Made by a program: the position numbers and the translations under genes. DNA of 64,000 nt from RYN-230 sp963718305. GTDB lineage: Bacteria; Actinomycetota; Actinomycetes; Streptosporangiales; Streptosporangiaceae. Under the pieces are notes generated by a model. That model searched no databases. It was given only the letters and a program-made list of their open reading frames with translations, and was not told the DNA's origin. Below, piece after piece: positions 32,201 to 40,995 of this stretch. Every line of letters starts with the position of its first letter. Positions within the stretch are counted from its first letter, which is position 1. The stretch lies in assembly GCA_963718305.1 (NCBI GenBank), contig CAVQZG010000018.1, positions 372,001-436,000 on the forward strand. Reading direction: 5' to 3'.

Positions 32201-33292
32201 GTGCTGGTGGTCACCTGGCGATCGCTCGCTGTCATGACCGGCGTCCTGGCGATGTTCGCCGCCGCCTGCACGGCCAGTACGCCCGCGCGGGAGGCCGCCC
32301 CGGCCGCCGCCCGGGCCACAGCGCATTCCCCGGGCCCGGCCAGAACGCGGCCGGCCACCACCCAGCCAGGTCCCGTCACCCTGGCCTTCGCCGGCGATGT
32401 CCACTTCACCGGCCGCACCGCGCGGCTGCTGAAGAACCCCGCCCGGGCGTTCGGCCCGATCACCTCGGTCCTGAAGTCCGCCGACTTCACCGCGCTGAAC
32501 TTCGAGACCGCGGTGACCAGCCGGGGGACGCCGCAGCCGAAGACCTACCACTTCCGGACCTCCCCGGTGGCGTTCACGGCCCTGCGCGACGCCGGGGTCG
32601 ACCTGGTCACCATGGCCAACAATCACGTGCTCGACTACGGCCAGGCCGGGCTGGCGGACACGCTCGCCGCGGCGAAGGCGGCCCGGTTCCCGTACGTGGG
32701 CATCGGGGCCAGCGCCGCTGCCGCCTGGGCGCCCTACGTGACGACGATCAACGGCGTGAAGATCGCGATCATCGGGGTGTCCCAGGTCGCCGAGCTCGCA
32801 TCCTCCTGGGTGGCGACCCGGTCCCGGCCGGGAGAGGCCAACGCCATCAACCTGCCCCGCACGCTGGCCGCCGTCCGGGCCGCCCGGAAGCTGGCCCCGG
32901 TCGTCATCGTGTTCATGCACTGGGGCACCGAGGGCCAGGCGTGCCCCGACCCTAATCAGCTGTCCCTGGCCCCGAAGCTGGCGGCCGCGGGGGCCAGCAT
33001 CATCATCGGGGCGCACGCGCACATGCTGCAGGCCTCCGGCTGGCTCGGGCACACCTTCGTGGCGTACGGCATGGGCAACTTCCTGTGGTGGGAGCACTCC
33101 TACAGCACCGCGACCGGCGTACTGAAGCTGACTCTGCATCCGCACGCCCCGCTGACCGCGCACTTCATCCCGGCGGTCGTCTCCCGGACCGGCCAGCCGA
33201 TCGCGGACCGGGGCGCTGCGGCCCGCCGGGCCGCGGCCCATTACGCCAGCTTGCGGGCCTGCGCGGAGCTGACCCGGCGGCCCGCCGGCTGA
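32201..33292 (+). CDS. CapA-family metallophosphatase-like secreted (lipo)protein
   Basis: 363 residues of the CapA/PgsA group (PGA_cap domain), related to poly-gamma-glutamate capsule proteins and built on a calcineurin-like fold. The N-terminus is a signal peptide with hydrophobic core VMTGVLAMFAAAC; the cysteine suggests lipidation. Domain motifs are TLAFAGDVHFTGR (metal GD), FTALNFETAV, VTMANNHVLDYGQAG (NNH), VIVFMHWGTEGQ and IIGAHAHMLQ, so all metal-binding histidines are present. Start GTG 32201 or 32207. The stop lies within a 20-bp tandem repeat. No other capsule genes surround it, so it may act in cell-wall or surface polymer handling. Confidence 0.85.
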   Translation: MLVVTWRSLAVMTGVLAMFAAACTASTPAREAAPAAARATAHSPGPARTRPATTQPGPVTLAFAGDVHFTGRTARLLKNPARAFGPITSVLKSADFTALNFETAVTSRGTPQPKTYHFRTSPVAFTALRDAGVDLVTMANNHVLDYGQAGLADTLAAAKAARFPYVGIGASAAAAWAPYVTTINGVKIAIIGVSQVAELASSWVATRSRPGEANAINLPRTLAAVRAARKLAPVVIVFMHWGTEGQACPDPNQLSLAPKLAAAGASIIIGAHAHMLQASGWLGHTFVAYGMGNFLWWEHSYSTATGVLKLTLHPHAPLTAHFIPAVVSRTGQPIADRGAAARRAAAHYASLRACAELTRRPAG

Positions 33293-33308
33293 CCCTGCGG
33301 CCCGTCGG
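33269..33308 (+). repeat. Two 20-bp units across the CapA stop codon
   Basis: CTGACCCGGCGGCCCGCCGG is followed by CTGACCCTGCGGCCCGTCGG (two mismatches). The second copy contains the TGA that ends the CapA gene, and part of a third begins after it. Confidence 0.8.
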
Positions 33309-33357
33309 CTGAGCGCCGCCCGGGGCCGCTCCCGCCCCGGCCGGTAGGCTGGCGGCC

Positions 33358-34836
33358 ATGGCTGAGGATGGTGACGCGGCCCCGGAGATCCTCGATCTGC
33401 CCATCGGGCTCGATGCGACCGGGATGCGGGCAGAGTTCGACAGCCTGGGCCGGGTCGAGGTGCCCGCCGGCCATTACTGGGGCGCCCAGACCCAGCGGAG
33501 CCTGGATCATTTCAGCGTCGGGCACGACAAGATGCCGGTCGAGGTGTACCACGCCTACGGCTACGTGAAGAAGGCCGCGGCGCTGGTGAACACCCGCTCC
33601 GGCCGGCTGCCGGAGTGGATGGGCCGGCTCATCCAGCGGGTCTGTGACGAGATCATCGCGGGCGAGCTGGACGGCGAGTTCCCGCTGCACGTGTTCCAGA
33701 CCGGCTCGGGCACCCACTCCAACATGAACGTGAACGAGGTGATCGCCAACCGGTGCATCCAGCTGGTGGGCGGCACGCTCGGCTCGCAGCAGCCGGTGCA
33801 CCCCAACGATCACGTCAACATGGCCCAGTCCAGCAACGATACGTTCCCGACCGCGATGCACATCGCCGGCTACACCATGGCCAGCGAGCGGACCATCCCC
33901 GCGCTGCGCGGGCTGCGGGACGCGATCGCGGTCAACGCGCAGAAATGGTCCGGCGTCGTCAAGATCGGCCGGACGCATCTCCAGGACGCCACCCCGCTGA
34001 CCGTCGGCCAGGAATGGTCCGGGTACGCGGGCGCGCTCGACGACGCCATCGCCGAGGTCGAGCACGCCACCCACGGCCTGCTCCAGCTGGCCATGGGCGG
34101 GACCGCGGTCGGCACCGGGCTGAACGCGCCGGAAGGCTTCGGGGAGGAGGTCGCCGCGGAGATCGCCGCGATGACCGGCGTCCCGTACGTGACCGCGGTC
34201 AACAAGTTCACGGCCCAGGCCACCCTGGACCGGATGGTGCGGGCGCACGGCGGGCTCAAGGCCGCGGCGGTCAGCCTGTTCAAGATCGCCAATGACCTGC
34301 GGTGGCTGGGTTCGGGCCCGCGGACCGGGCTCGGTGAGCTGATCCTGCCGTCCAACGAGCCCGGCTCGTCGATCATGCCGGGCAAGGTCAACCCGACCCA
34401 GGCCGAGGCCATGCTGATGGTGGCCATCCAGGTCATGGCGTCCGATGTGGCCGTGACCATGGGCGGCGCCGAGGGCAACTTCGAGCTGAACGCGTTCCGC
34501 CCCATCGTCATCAGCAACTACCTGCACTCGGCGCTGATCATGGCCGACATGTGCGACCACCTGCGCCAGTTCATGATCGAGGGGACCCGGCTCAACGAGG
34601 CCACCCTCACCGCGAACATCGAGCGCTCGGTCATGATGGTGACCGCCCTGTCCCCGGTGATCGGCTACGACCAGGCCTCGGTCATCGCGCACTACGCGAT
34701 CGACCATGACCTGACCCTCAGGCAGGCGGCCGTGGCCAACGGGGTCAGCGACGAGCTCTTCGACCGGGTGGTCGACCCCGTCGCGCTGACCCGCGGCGGA
34801 ACCGCCGGCGCCCCGCGGGATCGCGGGAAATCCTAG
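33358..34836 (+). CDS. fumC: Fumarate hydratase, class II
   Basis: Interconverts fumarate and L-malate in the TCA cycle; cytosolic homotetramer, 492 residues. The family's three conserved regions are intact: GSGTHSNMNVNEVIANR, GRTHLQDATPLTVGQE (about residue 205) and the signature GSSIMPGKVNPTQ (about 337) whose loop bears the catalytic serine. HPNDHVNMAQSSNDTFPTAM also matches. A distinct N-terminal extension of about 20 residues precedes the usual beginning; an internal ATG at 33424 (MRAEFDSLGRVEVPAG) would trim it. It is a single gene flanked by CapA and a serine hydrolase on the same strand. Confidence 0.93.
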   Translation: MAEDGDAAPEILDLPIGLDATGMRAEFDSLGRVEVPAGHYWGAQTQRSLDHFSVGHDKMPVEVYHAYGYVKKAAALVNTRSGRLPEWMGRLIQRVCDEIIAGELDGEFPLHVFQTGSGTHSNMNVNEVIANRCIQLVGGTLGSQQPVHPNDHVNMAQSSNDTFPTAMHIAGYTMASERTIPALRGLRDAIAVNAQKWSGVVKIGRTHLQDATPLTVGQEWSGYAGALDDAIAEVEHATHGLLQLAMGGTAVGTGLNAPEGFGEEVAAEIAAMTGVPYVTAVNKFTAQATLDRMVRAHGGLKAAAVSLFKIANDLRWLGSGPRTGLGELILPSNEPGSSIMPGKVNPTQAEAMLMVAIQVMASDVAVTMGGAEGNFELNAFRPIVISNYLHSALIMADMCDHLRQFMIEGTRLNEATLTANIERSVMMVTALSPVIGYDQASVIAHYAIDHDLTLRQAAVANGVSDELFDRVVDPVALTRGGTAGAPRDRGKS

Positions 34837-34980
34837 GAGGAGTATCATCGCCTCTTGGCGGTTCCGGTCGCCTCTAGGTCCGCAGGCAGAGCTGCAAGCT
34901 CACCGGTAGTCAGATTACGGTTGACGGCCAGTCTTTCCTGCCCGGTACAAGCGGACCTGCGGGCATGAGGAAGGGCTGCC

Positions 34981-36552
34981 ATGTCCCGCACGTCGATGCC
35001 CCGTGGTTCAGCAGCCGGTGATCCGGCCCCCGGTGGCTCACGTCCACTGCCTGACCGGCCGAACCTCCGCTACCTGAAGCTCGAGGCCAAGCGCCGCCTC
35101 GCCGCCGGTGAATTCCCCGCCCTGCACGACGCCCAGGTGGCCATCGCCTGGGAGCACGGGCTGCCCAGCTGGACCGCGCTGAAGCAGCGCATCTGCGCGC
35201 AGTCCGCGCCGGATTGCCAGGTGCTGCCCCAGCTGAGCTGGCTGATCACCCGGTTCCGGGACGCCGATCAGGGTGGCTGGACCGCCCCGGCCGAGCAGGA
35301 ACTGCAGCAGCATTTCGCGCCGGAGTTCCTGGCCGCGCTCCCGGCGCCCGAACTGGTCGCCACCATCAGCGGCGTGGCCCCCGTGCTCCGCGAGGAGCTC
35401 GCCGTGGTGACCCAGGCGCTGCTGACCGCCCAGGTGCAGCTCGGCGGCCTCGACATCTTCGCGTCGGTCGCCGCCGACCCGCCGCACAAGCTGACCGGGC
35501 TGATGGCCGTGCCGACCGGCCGCCAGGTCACCGACCCGAGAATGTCCGCGCCTACGCCAGCCCGGCTGACCGGCACCGTCCCGGCGGGCGTGACCCAGAT
35601 CGCGGACGAATCAGCCGCCGAGCTGGGCCTGCCCGGCCTGACCCTGGCCGGCGGCGGTCCCGGGACGCCGCCGTGGCTGGTCACCAAGGGCTGGGCCGAC
35701 GTGGACCGGGGCGAGCTGCTCGGCCCCGCGCACCGCTGGCCGGCCTACTGCGGCTCCGCGCTCGTCACGGCCACGGCCGTGCTGCGCCTGGTCGCCGACG
35801 GCCGGGTCGCCCTCGACACCCCGGTCAACGACCAGATCCGCACCGTGCGCCTCGAGGACGCCACGATCACGGTCCGCGAGCTGCTCACCCACACCGCCGG
35901 AGTGGACAGTCCCGCCCCGTCCGAGCTCCTCGCCGACCACGTGCCCGACCTGGTCAGCGTGACCGGCCCGGTGGTGGCCTGCGGCGGGCCGCGGGGGCCG
36001 GTCCGGCCCAGCAACGGCGGCTTCGCCGTGCTCGGCCAGCTCGCCGCCGACGTCACCGGGATCCCGTATGCCGAGGCCGCGGCCCGCCTGGTGCTGGAGC
36101 CGCTCGGGCTGGCCGGGTCCTCGTTCCCGGCCCGCGCCAGCGACCTCGGCCCGGACGCGGTGACCGGCTACTCCGTGACCCCGGACGGCACCCTCGCCGG
36201 TGTCCCCGCCGTGATCTGCGTCATGCCCGCCATCGGCGGGCTGTGGTGTACCGCGGCGGACCTGGTGCGCCTGGGCACCGCCTGGTCGTCGCTGCTGCCC
36301 GCCGAACTCGCGCGCGAGGCGGTCCGGCCGCAGACCGACCCGTTTGCCGACGGCCACCGGATGGGCCTCGGCTGGATCGTCAGCCCCGGGGACGACCTCG
36401 CCTTGCATGGCGGCGCGGCCCCGCCGGCCAGCACGTTGCTGCGCCTGCACATCCGGTCCGGCCAGGTTCAGGTGATCCTGGCCAGCCGGCTCATCGGGCT
36501 GGGCCCGCTCAGCGAGCGCCTGTTCCCGGCCGGGGCCCAGACCGCCCGCTAG
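34981..36552 (+). CDS. Beta-lactamase-fold serine hydrolase homologue, probably inactive, with helical N-terminal module
   Basis: 523 residues. Residues about 25-65 (LRYLKLEAKRRLAAGEFPAL then AQVAIAWEHGLPSWTALKQR) match a helical module often found before ankyrin or enzymatic domains. From about residue 215 a class C beta-lactamase/CubicO-like domain follows. The nucleophile region reads YCGSALVTATAVLRLVADG: the Ser is there, but the SxxK lysine is replaced by Val. The second motif, normally Y-x-N, appears as RPSNGGF (Tyr lost), while LALHGGAAP keeps an H-x-G-like third motif. Hydrolysis is therefore doubtful; ligand binding is possible. AGGAAGG upstream supports ATG 34981. No signal peptide, so cytoplasmic. 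Confidence 0.78.
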   Translation: MSRTSMPRGSAAGDPAPGGSRPLPDRPNLRYLKLEAKRRLAAGEFPALHDAQVAIAWEHGLPSWTALKQRICAQSAPDCQVLPQLSWLITRFRDADQGGWTAPAEQELQQHFAPEFLAALPAPELVATISGVAPVLREELAVVTQALLTAQVQLGGLDIFASVAADPPHKLTGLMAVPTGRQVTDPRMSAPTPARLTGTVPAGVTQIADESAAELGLPGLTLAGGGPGTPPWLVTKGWADVDRGELLGPAHRWPAYCGSALVTATAVLRLVADGRVALDTPVNDQIRTVRLEDATITVRELLTHTAGVDSPAPSELLADHVPDLVSVTGPVVACGGPRGPVRPSNGGFAVLGQLAADVTGIPYAEAAARLVLEPLGLAGSSFPARASDLGPDAVTGYSVTPDGTLAGVPAVICVMPAIGGLWCTAADLVRLGTAWSSLLPAELAREAVRPQTDPFADGHRMGLGWIVSPGDDLALHGGAAPPASTLLRLHIRSGQVQVILASRLIGLGPLSERLFPAGAQTAR

Positions 36553-36648
36553 CGCCCGCGGCCCGGCACCGGGCCCTCACGCATGCGCTGGCGAAGCCCA
36601 CCGCAACTTCCGGCACACGGCCGTCCACCCCCCTCGAAAGGAACGCAC

Positions 36649-37137
36649 ATGTACCAGCCGTACCCGGGCACCACGCAGATGCCCGACACCCAGCCCCGCG
36701 CCGTCCCGCAGTCCGTTCGCCAGGCCGTCAAGGCCATGTACGGGGGCGCGGCCGCAAGCCTGATCTACCTGGTCAGCTCCGTCGTGACGCAGGGCTCCAC
36801 CAAGACCGCCATCGAGAAGCGCTTCCCGAACCTGACCGCGAGCCAGGTCACCACGCAGCAGCACGTCCTGCTCATCGCGGGCATCGTCTCGGGCCTGATC
36901 GCCATCGCGGCGTGGATCCTCATCGCCCGGGCCAGCCAGGCCGGGAAGAACTGGGCCCGGATCACCGGCACGGTCCTGTTCGGCCTGGCCACCCTGGACG
37001 CGCTCGGCGGCCTGATCAACCCGGTGGCCGTCCCGGTCAAGATCCTCGCGTTCGTGATCTGGGTGTTCGGCCTGATCGCGGTGGTCCGGCTGTGGCAGGC
37101 CGCCTCCACCGCCTACTTCAAGGCTCCCCGGCCATGA
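36649..37137 (+). CDS. Small four-helix membrane protein of unknown function
   Basis: 162 residues. A Pro/Gln/Tyr-rich cytoplasmic N-terminus (MYQPYPGTTQMPDTQPRAVP) precedes four predicted helices at about residues 30-48, 74-95, 103-122 and 126-148. The second loop contains many Thr/Lys residues. ATG 36649 is preceded by AAAGGA. I do not recognise an enzymatic motif; similar small membrane proteins with Pro/Tyr-rich N-termini are common in actinobacteria. The stop overlaps the ATG of an ABC-ATPase stub (ATGA), which suggests that it once formed a two-gene unit with an ABC transporter ATPase. Confidence 0.7.
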   Translation: MYQPYPGTTQMPDTQPRAVPQSVRQAVKAMYGGAAASLIYLVSSVVTQGSTKTAIEKRFPNLTASQVTTQQHVLLIAGIVSGLIAIAAWILIARASQAGKNWARITGTVLFGLATLDALGGLINPVAVPVKILAFVIWVFGLIAVVRLWQAASTAYFKAPRP

Positions 37138-37205
37138 TCGAGGTCCACCAGGTCACCAAGCGGTTCGGCCCGGGCGGGCTCCGCGAACCCCTCCATTCGC
37201 TCTAA
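37134..37205 (+). pseudogene. N-terminal stub of an ABC transporter ATPase
   Basis: ATG 37134 overlaps the previous stop. The first 13 residues, MIEVHQVTKRFGP, are the standard opening strand of an ABC ATPase, but the frame then runs into unrelated residues and stops after 23 codons, before any Walker A. The break lies at about 37173 and the gene after it is convergent, so most of the ATPase was deleted. Confidence 0.65.
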
Positions 37206-37225
37206 CGCCCCCCGGCCCGAATCCC

Positions 37226-38883
37226 TCAGCGGCCCGGAAGGACGCTGGCTGCCTGGTAGGTGGGGGTCCCGTCCACCACGGTGGCCAGCACCTGGATGCC
37301 GGTGATCCGGCCGGGATCGGCCTGCAGCGGGTTGGCGTCCAGGACCACGAAGTCGGCGAGCTTGCCCGGCTGGAGCGAGCCGATCTCGTCTTCGCGGTGC
37401 ATCGCGGTCGCCGCCTCCGTGGTGTACAGGGCGAGCGCCTCCCGGGCGGTGAGCCGTTCGGCCGGGCCGAGTACCTGGCCGCCGCCGGTGCGGCGGATCA
37501 GCGCGTCGCGGATGCCGAGCAGCGGGGCGGCGCTGATCACCGGGGCGTCGGAGGATCCGGCCACGGTCAGGCCCGCGCGCCGCCAGGACCCGAACGCGTA
37601 GAGCTGGTCGGCCTGGCCGGGGAACGCCGCGGCGAACCCGTCCCCCAGGGTGGAGAGGAACCCGGGCTGGCTGACGATCACGATGCCGAGTTCCGCGGCC
37701 CGGGCGGTGAGCGCCGGGTACATCGCGCCGGCGTGCTCGATCCGGTGCCGCCGCGGGTTCCGCCCGGCCGCGGCTGGGCCCGCCGCGCCGGGGGGAGTGG
37801 CCGGCCCCGGTCTTCGGCGAGTACCGCGGCGTAGGCGTCCAGGACGGTCCCGATGGCCCGGTCGCCCTGGGCGTGCACGGCGACCTGGAACCCGCGGGCG
37901 TCGAAGTCGCGGACCATCGCGGTCAGCTCGTCCCGGCCGAAGAACAGGATGCCCGAGCCGTGCGGCGGGACCGGGTAGCTGCCGTGGATGGCCGCGGTCC
38001 GGCTGCTCATCCCGCCGTCGGCCCAGATCTTCACCGCCTCGGTGGCCAGCCGGCCGGAGTGCCGGCCCTGCAGGCCGTCCGCGAGGAGCCAGTCCACCTG
38101 GTCGTGCACGACCAGGCCGTAGATCCGCTGGTGCAGGGCGCCGGCCTGGTCCGCCTCGGCGAACGCGCCAAACGTGTCGCGGCGCAGGTCCGCGTCACAG
38201 GCCGCGGTGATGCCGAGCGCCGCGAGGCGCTGCCCGGCCCGCTCCATGAGGCGGGCCCGCTCGGCGGCGCCCATCCGGGTGATGTCGTCCCGCAGGTTGC
38301 GCTCGAACAGCGCGAACATCGGGCCCTCGAACACCACGCCGTCGAGGCGGCCCTCGCCGTCGCGGCCGAAGGCGCCGCCCGGGGGATCCGGCTGCCGGTC
38401 CCCGAACCCGGCCGCCCGCAGCGCCGCGCTGTTGAGCACGCAGGCGTGCAGCGACGTGTGGTAGAGCACGGCCGGGCGGTCCGGCACGGCCTGGTCCAGG
38501 TCGGCGCGAGTCGGATGCCGGCCCTCGCGGAGCTGGTACTCCACGTACCCGCTCCCGGTCACCCACGAGCCCGGCGGGGTCCGGGCGCTGGCCTCGCGCA
38601 GCCGCGCCTGGATCGCCGGGATGTCGGGTGCGGTCGGCTGGCTGCAGTCGGCGCCTGCCGCGAGATAGCCGACGTCCGCGACGTGGCAGTGCGCGTCGAT
38701 CAGCCCGGGGATGACGGTGGCCCCGTCCAGTCGCGCCACCGCCGCGCCCGGGCCGGCCGCCGCGCGGATCTCCCCGGGGTCGCCGACCGCGGCGATCCGG
38801 CCGTCCCGGACGAGCATGGCCCGGGCCGTCCCGGCGCCCGGGGCCATGGTGACCACGACGGCGTCCTCAATGACCAGTTCCAC
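37226..38883 (-). pseudogene. YtcJ-like metal-dependent amidohydrolase, frameshifted
   Basis: Amidohydro_3-type enzyme of about 552 residues if repaired. The first frame (from 38883) gives the N-terminal composite sheet, TVIPGLIDAHCHVAD (HxH metal site), the carboxylated-lysine region AVKIWADGG and VAVHAQGDRAIG. After VLDAYAAVLAEDRGRPL the frame is lost. The second frame resumes with NPRRHRIEHAGAMYP (metal histidine), AGSSDAPV (catalytic Asp) and GKLADFVVLDANP. The shift falls at or near a run of six G (about 37790-37795), a typical place for indels or sequencing slips. Apart from that, every family motif is intact, so a sequencing error or very recent mutation is likely. Confidence 0.8.
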
Positions 38884-38893
38884 GCGTCGAACC

Positions 38894-39769
38894 CTACGTG
38901 GCGCGCCTGCCCGGCCGGGAGAGCGCGGCCGCAGGCAGTTCGGCCAGCGCGCTCGCCAGCGGCTCCAGCACGGCCGGCGTGTGCGGCGGCGGCAGGGAGA
39001 CGATCACGAGTTCCGCACCCGCCTCGCCGAGCGCCGCGGCGGCCGCGGCCGCCGCCGCCGGGTCGCCGGCGAACGGCACCTGGGCGGACAGCCGGATCTC
39101 CGCCGGATCCCGGCCGGCCTCCGCGCAGTGCTGGTACAGCACATCCCGCGCCCGGCGGAACTGCCCGGGCGTCCCGCCGCCGAAGTTCCAGTGCTGGGCG
39201 AAGCGGGCCGCGGTGCGCAGGGTGCGTTTCTCGCCGTGGCCGCCGATGCAGATCGGCGGGTGCGGCTGCTGGACCGGCTTAGGGTCGCACCGTGCGCCGG
39301 TCAGCTGGTAGTACCGGCCCCGGAACGTGGTGGTCGGCTGCGGCGAGAGCAATCCGGTGAGCACCGCGCAGGCCTCCTCGAACCGGTCGCTGCGCGCCGC
39401 GGGCGGCCCGAGTTCGATGCCGTACGCGCCGGACTCCTGCTCGTTCCAGCCGGTCCCGATGCCCAGCTCCAGCCGGCCACCGGACACGATGTCGAGCGTG
39501 GCCGCCATGTTCGCCAGCACCGCCGGGTGCCGGTAGTGAATGCCGGTGACCAGGGTGCCGAGCCGCAGCCGCCGGGTCGCCTGCGCGAGCGCGGCCAGCG
39601 TGGTCCAGCCCTCCAGGCGGGGTGTAGCGGGGGCCGCGCCATGCATCGGGTAGAAGTGGTCGGAAGTCCAGCCGGACTCGAACACCCCGATCCCGTCGGC
39701 CGCCCGCCACACCTCCAGCATCGCGTCCCAGGTGGTGTCCTGCGGTGAGGTCTTAAAGGCGAAGCGCAC
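38894..39769 (-). CDS. LLM-class F420-dependent oxidoreductase
   Basis: Luciferase-like (beta/alpha)8 flavin-type enzyme, 291 residues, probably using coenzyme F420 as most actinobacterial members do. N-terminal FAFKTSPQDTTWDAMLEVWR and ESGWTSDHFYPM carry the active-site loop; VTGIHYRHPAVLANMAATLD then VSGGRLELGIGTGWNEQE is the most conserved block, and PPICIGGHGEKRTLRTAARF contributes the phosphate-binding loop. The substrate is unknown. It lies ten bases upstream of the amidohydrolase gene on the same strand and 27 bases from the DMT transporter stop, so the three may form one transcription unit. Confidence 0.87.
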   Translation of the reverse strand: MRFAFKTSPQDTTWDAMLEVWRAADGIGVFESGWTSDHFYPMHGAAPATPRLEGWTTLAALAQATRRLRLGTLVTGIHYRHPAVLANMAATLDIVSGGRLELGIGTGWNEQESGAYGIELGPPAARSDRFEEACAVLTGLLSPQPTTTFRGRYYQLTGARCDPKPVQQPHPPICIGGHGEKRTLRTAARFAQHWNFGGGTPGQFRRARDVLYQHCAEAGRDPAEIRLSAQVPFAGDPAAAAAAAAALGEAGAELVIVSLPPPHTPAVLEPLASALAELPAAALSRPGRRAT

Positions 39770-39796
39770 GGCCCCAACTTAGGGGGCGGCGGTAGC

Positions 39797-40705
39797 TCAG
39801 CGGGAGGTGGCGAACTCGCCGGCCCGGACGGCGGGGGGCTCGTCCTCGCCGACGATGAGGTGGCTGTGGCTGAGCGCGGAGACGCCGCCGACGATCAGGG
39901 CCAGGGCCAGCGCCTGAACGGCCAGGTCCAGCACTCCGGTCTGGATGTGCTCACCGAACAGGAACACCCCGAGCAGGCTGGCTGACAGCGGGTCGAGGAT
40001 GGTGAACCCGGGCTGGGACGCGGCGAGCGGGCCGGCCGCCAGCGCGTGGGAGGCCAGCAGCAGGGTCGCCGCTCCCGCCCCGATCAGGACGTACAGCGAC
40101 CAGTTGGTCACGATGGCCTGGATGCCGTCACCCAGGTGCGAGCTGAGCTCTTTGATCACCGCGGCGACGAATCCCCAGGCCACGCCGGTGGCCGCGCCGA
40201 GCACCGCGGCGCGGCGCGAGGGGGCGGCGCCGGGCCGGCGGCCCAGGCCGAACGCGACGGCCAGGGCGACGAGCACCACGCCCAGCGAGGTCAGGCCGGC
40301 CAGCCACCACAGGGTGCCGGGCGCGTGCAGCCGGCCCCCCGACGGGGCGGCCGCCAGCAGGAACAGGCCCAGCCCGGAGCACATGGCGATCGCGGCCAGC
40401 CAGTCGCGCCGCTTCACCCCCCGCGAGCCGATCACGGCCATGTACCCGAACACGAAGATCAGCTCCAGCGCCAGGATGGGCTGGACCAGGGCCAGCGCGC
40501 CGAAGTGCAGGGCGCTGATCTGCAGGATGAAGCCGAAGATCATGCTGGCCAGGCCGAGCACCCAGATCGGCTGGCGGACCAGCTTGAACAGCAGGTAGAT
40601 GTCGAACCCCGAGGACCCGGCGTTCTTCGCGCCGAGACGCTGGCAGACCGAGGAGGTGGCGGTGCAAAAGCTGGCCCCGAGGGCCAGCAGGATCGCCGCT
40701 TCCAC
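39797..40705 (-). CDS. DMT-superfamily (EamA-like) transporter
   Basis: Ten-helix inner-membrane protein, 302 residues, made of two five-helix halves. The first helix is AAILLALGASFCTATSSVCQ at the very N-terminus; others are visible in WVLGLASMIFGFILQISALH, LALVQPILALELIFVFGYMA and the second-half counterpart ASQPGFTILDPLSASLLGVF. That pair of Q/P-containing helices is typical of EamA/NIPA-like DMT transporters that export metabolites. The C-terminus is polar. The gene is first in a minus-strand series with the LLM oxidoreductase and the amidohydrolase. The substrate is not predictable. Confidence 0.84.
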   Translation of the reverse strand: MEAAILLALGASFCTATSSVCQRLGAKNAGSSGFDIYLLFKLVRQPIWVLGLASMIFGFILQISALHFGALALVQPILALELIFVFGYMAVIGSRGVKRRDWLAAIAMCSGLGLFLLAAAPSGGRLHAPGTLWWLAGLTSLGVVLVALAVAFGLGRRPGAAPSRRAAVLGAATGVAWGFVAAVIKELSSHLGDGIQAIVTNWSLYVLIGAGAATLLLASHALAAGPLAASQPGFTILDPLSASLLGVFLFGEHIQTGVLDLAVQALALALIVGGVSALSHSHLIVGEDEPPAVRAGEFATSR

Positions 40706-40995
40706 GAATTCTCACCCCCTGCTCGGCTCGTGCACGGCTTACCCGGAGCTTCCTCCGCTAAGTACAACCGGTTGGTCCGCCGAATCTTCCCGTCTGGCGG
40801 TCCGAATTGTGCGATGCCAGCCCGCGGCGCCATGACCGGGGGGATCGGCCAGCAGCACGGCATGCCGACATTACCGAGTAAGAGGGAGTTCTTTACCGCG
40901 ACGCGCGGATCGCGCCGCTGGCCACCTGGGGGCTGGCCAGCAGAGGGTCAACCAGCAGAGGGTCAACCAGCAGAGGCGAACGAGCGCAGCGGTAA
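40706..40995. other. Intergenic region with DMT transporter promoter
   Basis: 290 bases between two leftward genes. It should hold the promoter of the DMT gene. A loosely repeated GGTCCGCCGAATC / GGTCCGAATTG element occurs around 40773-40810. Its left-hand 45 bases next to the permease stop carry the 15-bp repeats described separately. No gene is seen. Confidence 0.4.
40937..40981. repeat. Three tandem 15-bp units beside the APC permease stop
   Basis: CCAGCAGAGGGTCAA twice exactly, then CCAGCAGAGGCGAAC. They lie 15 bases beyond the permease stop codon. Confidence 0.85.

Noticed and set aside
35214..37205. Long rightward 663-codon frame overlapping the serine hydrolase
   Set aside because: Only its last 23 codons are meaningful (ABC ATPase stub); the rest is an off-frame Arg/Pro-rich shadow.
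39784..39850. tRNA-like stretch GGCGGTAGCTCAGCGGGA near the DMT gene end
   Set aside because: It resembles a tRNA acceptor/D-arm, but no anticodon arm or TPsiC-arm follows, and it overlaps the coding end of the transporter.
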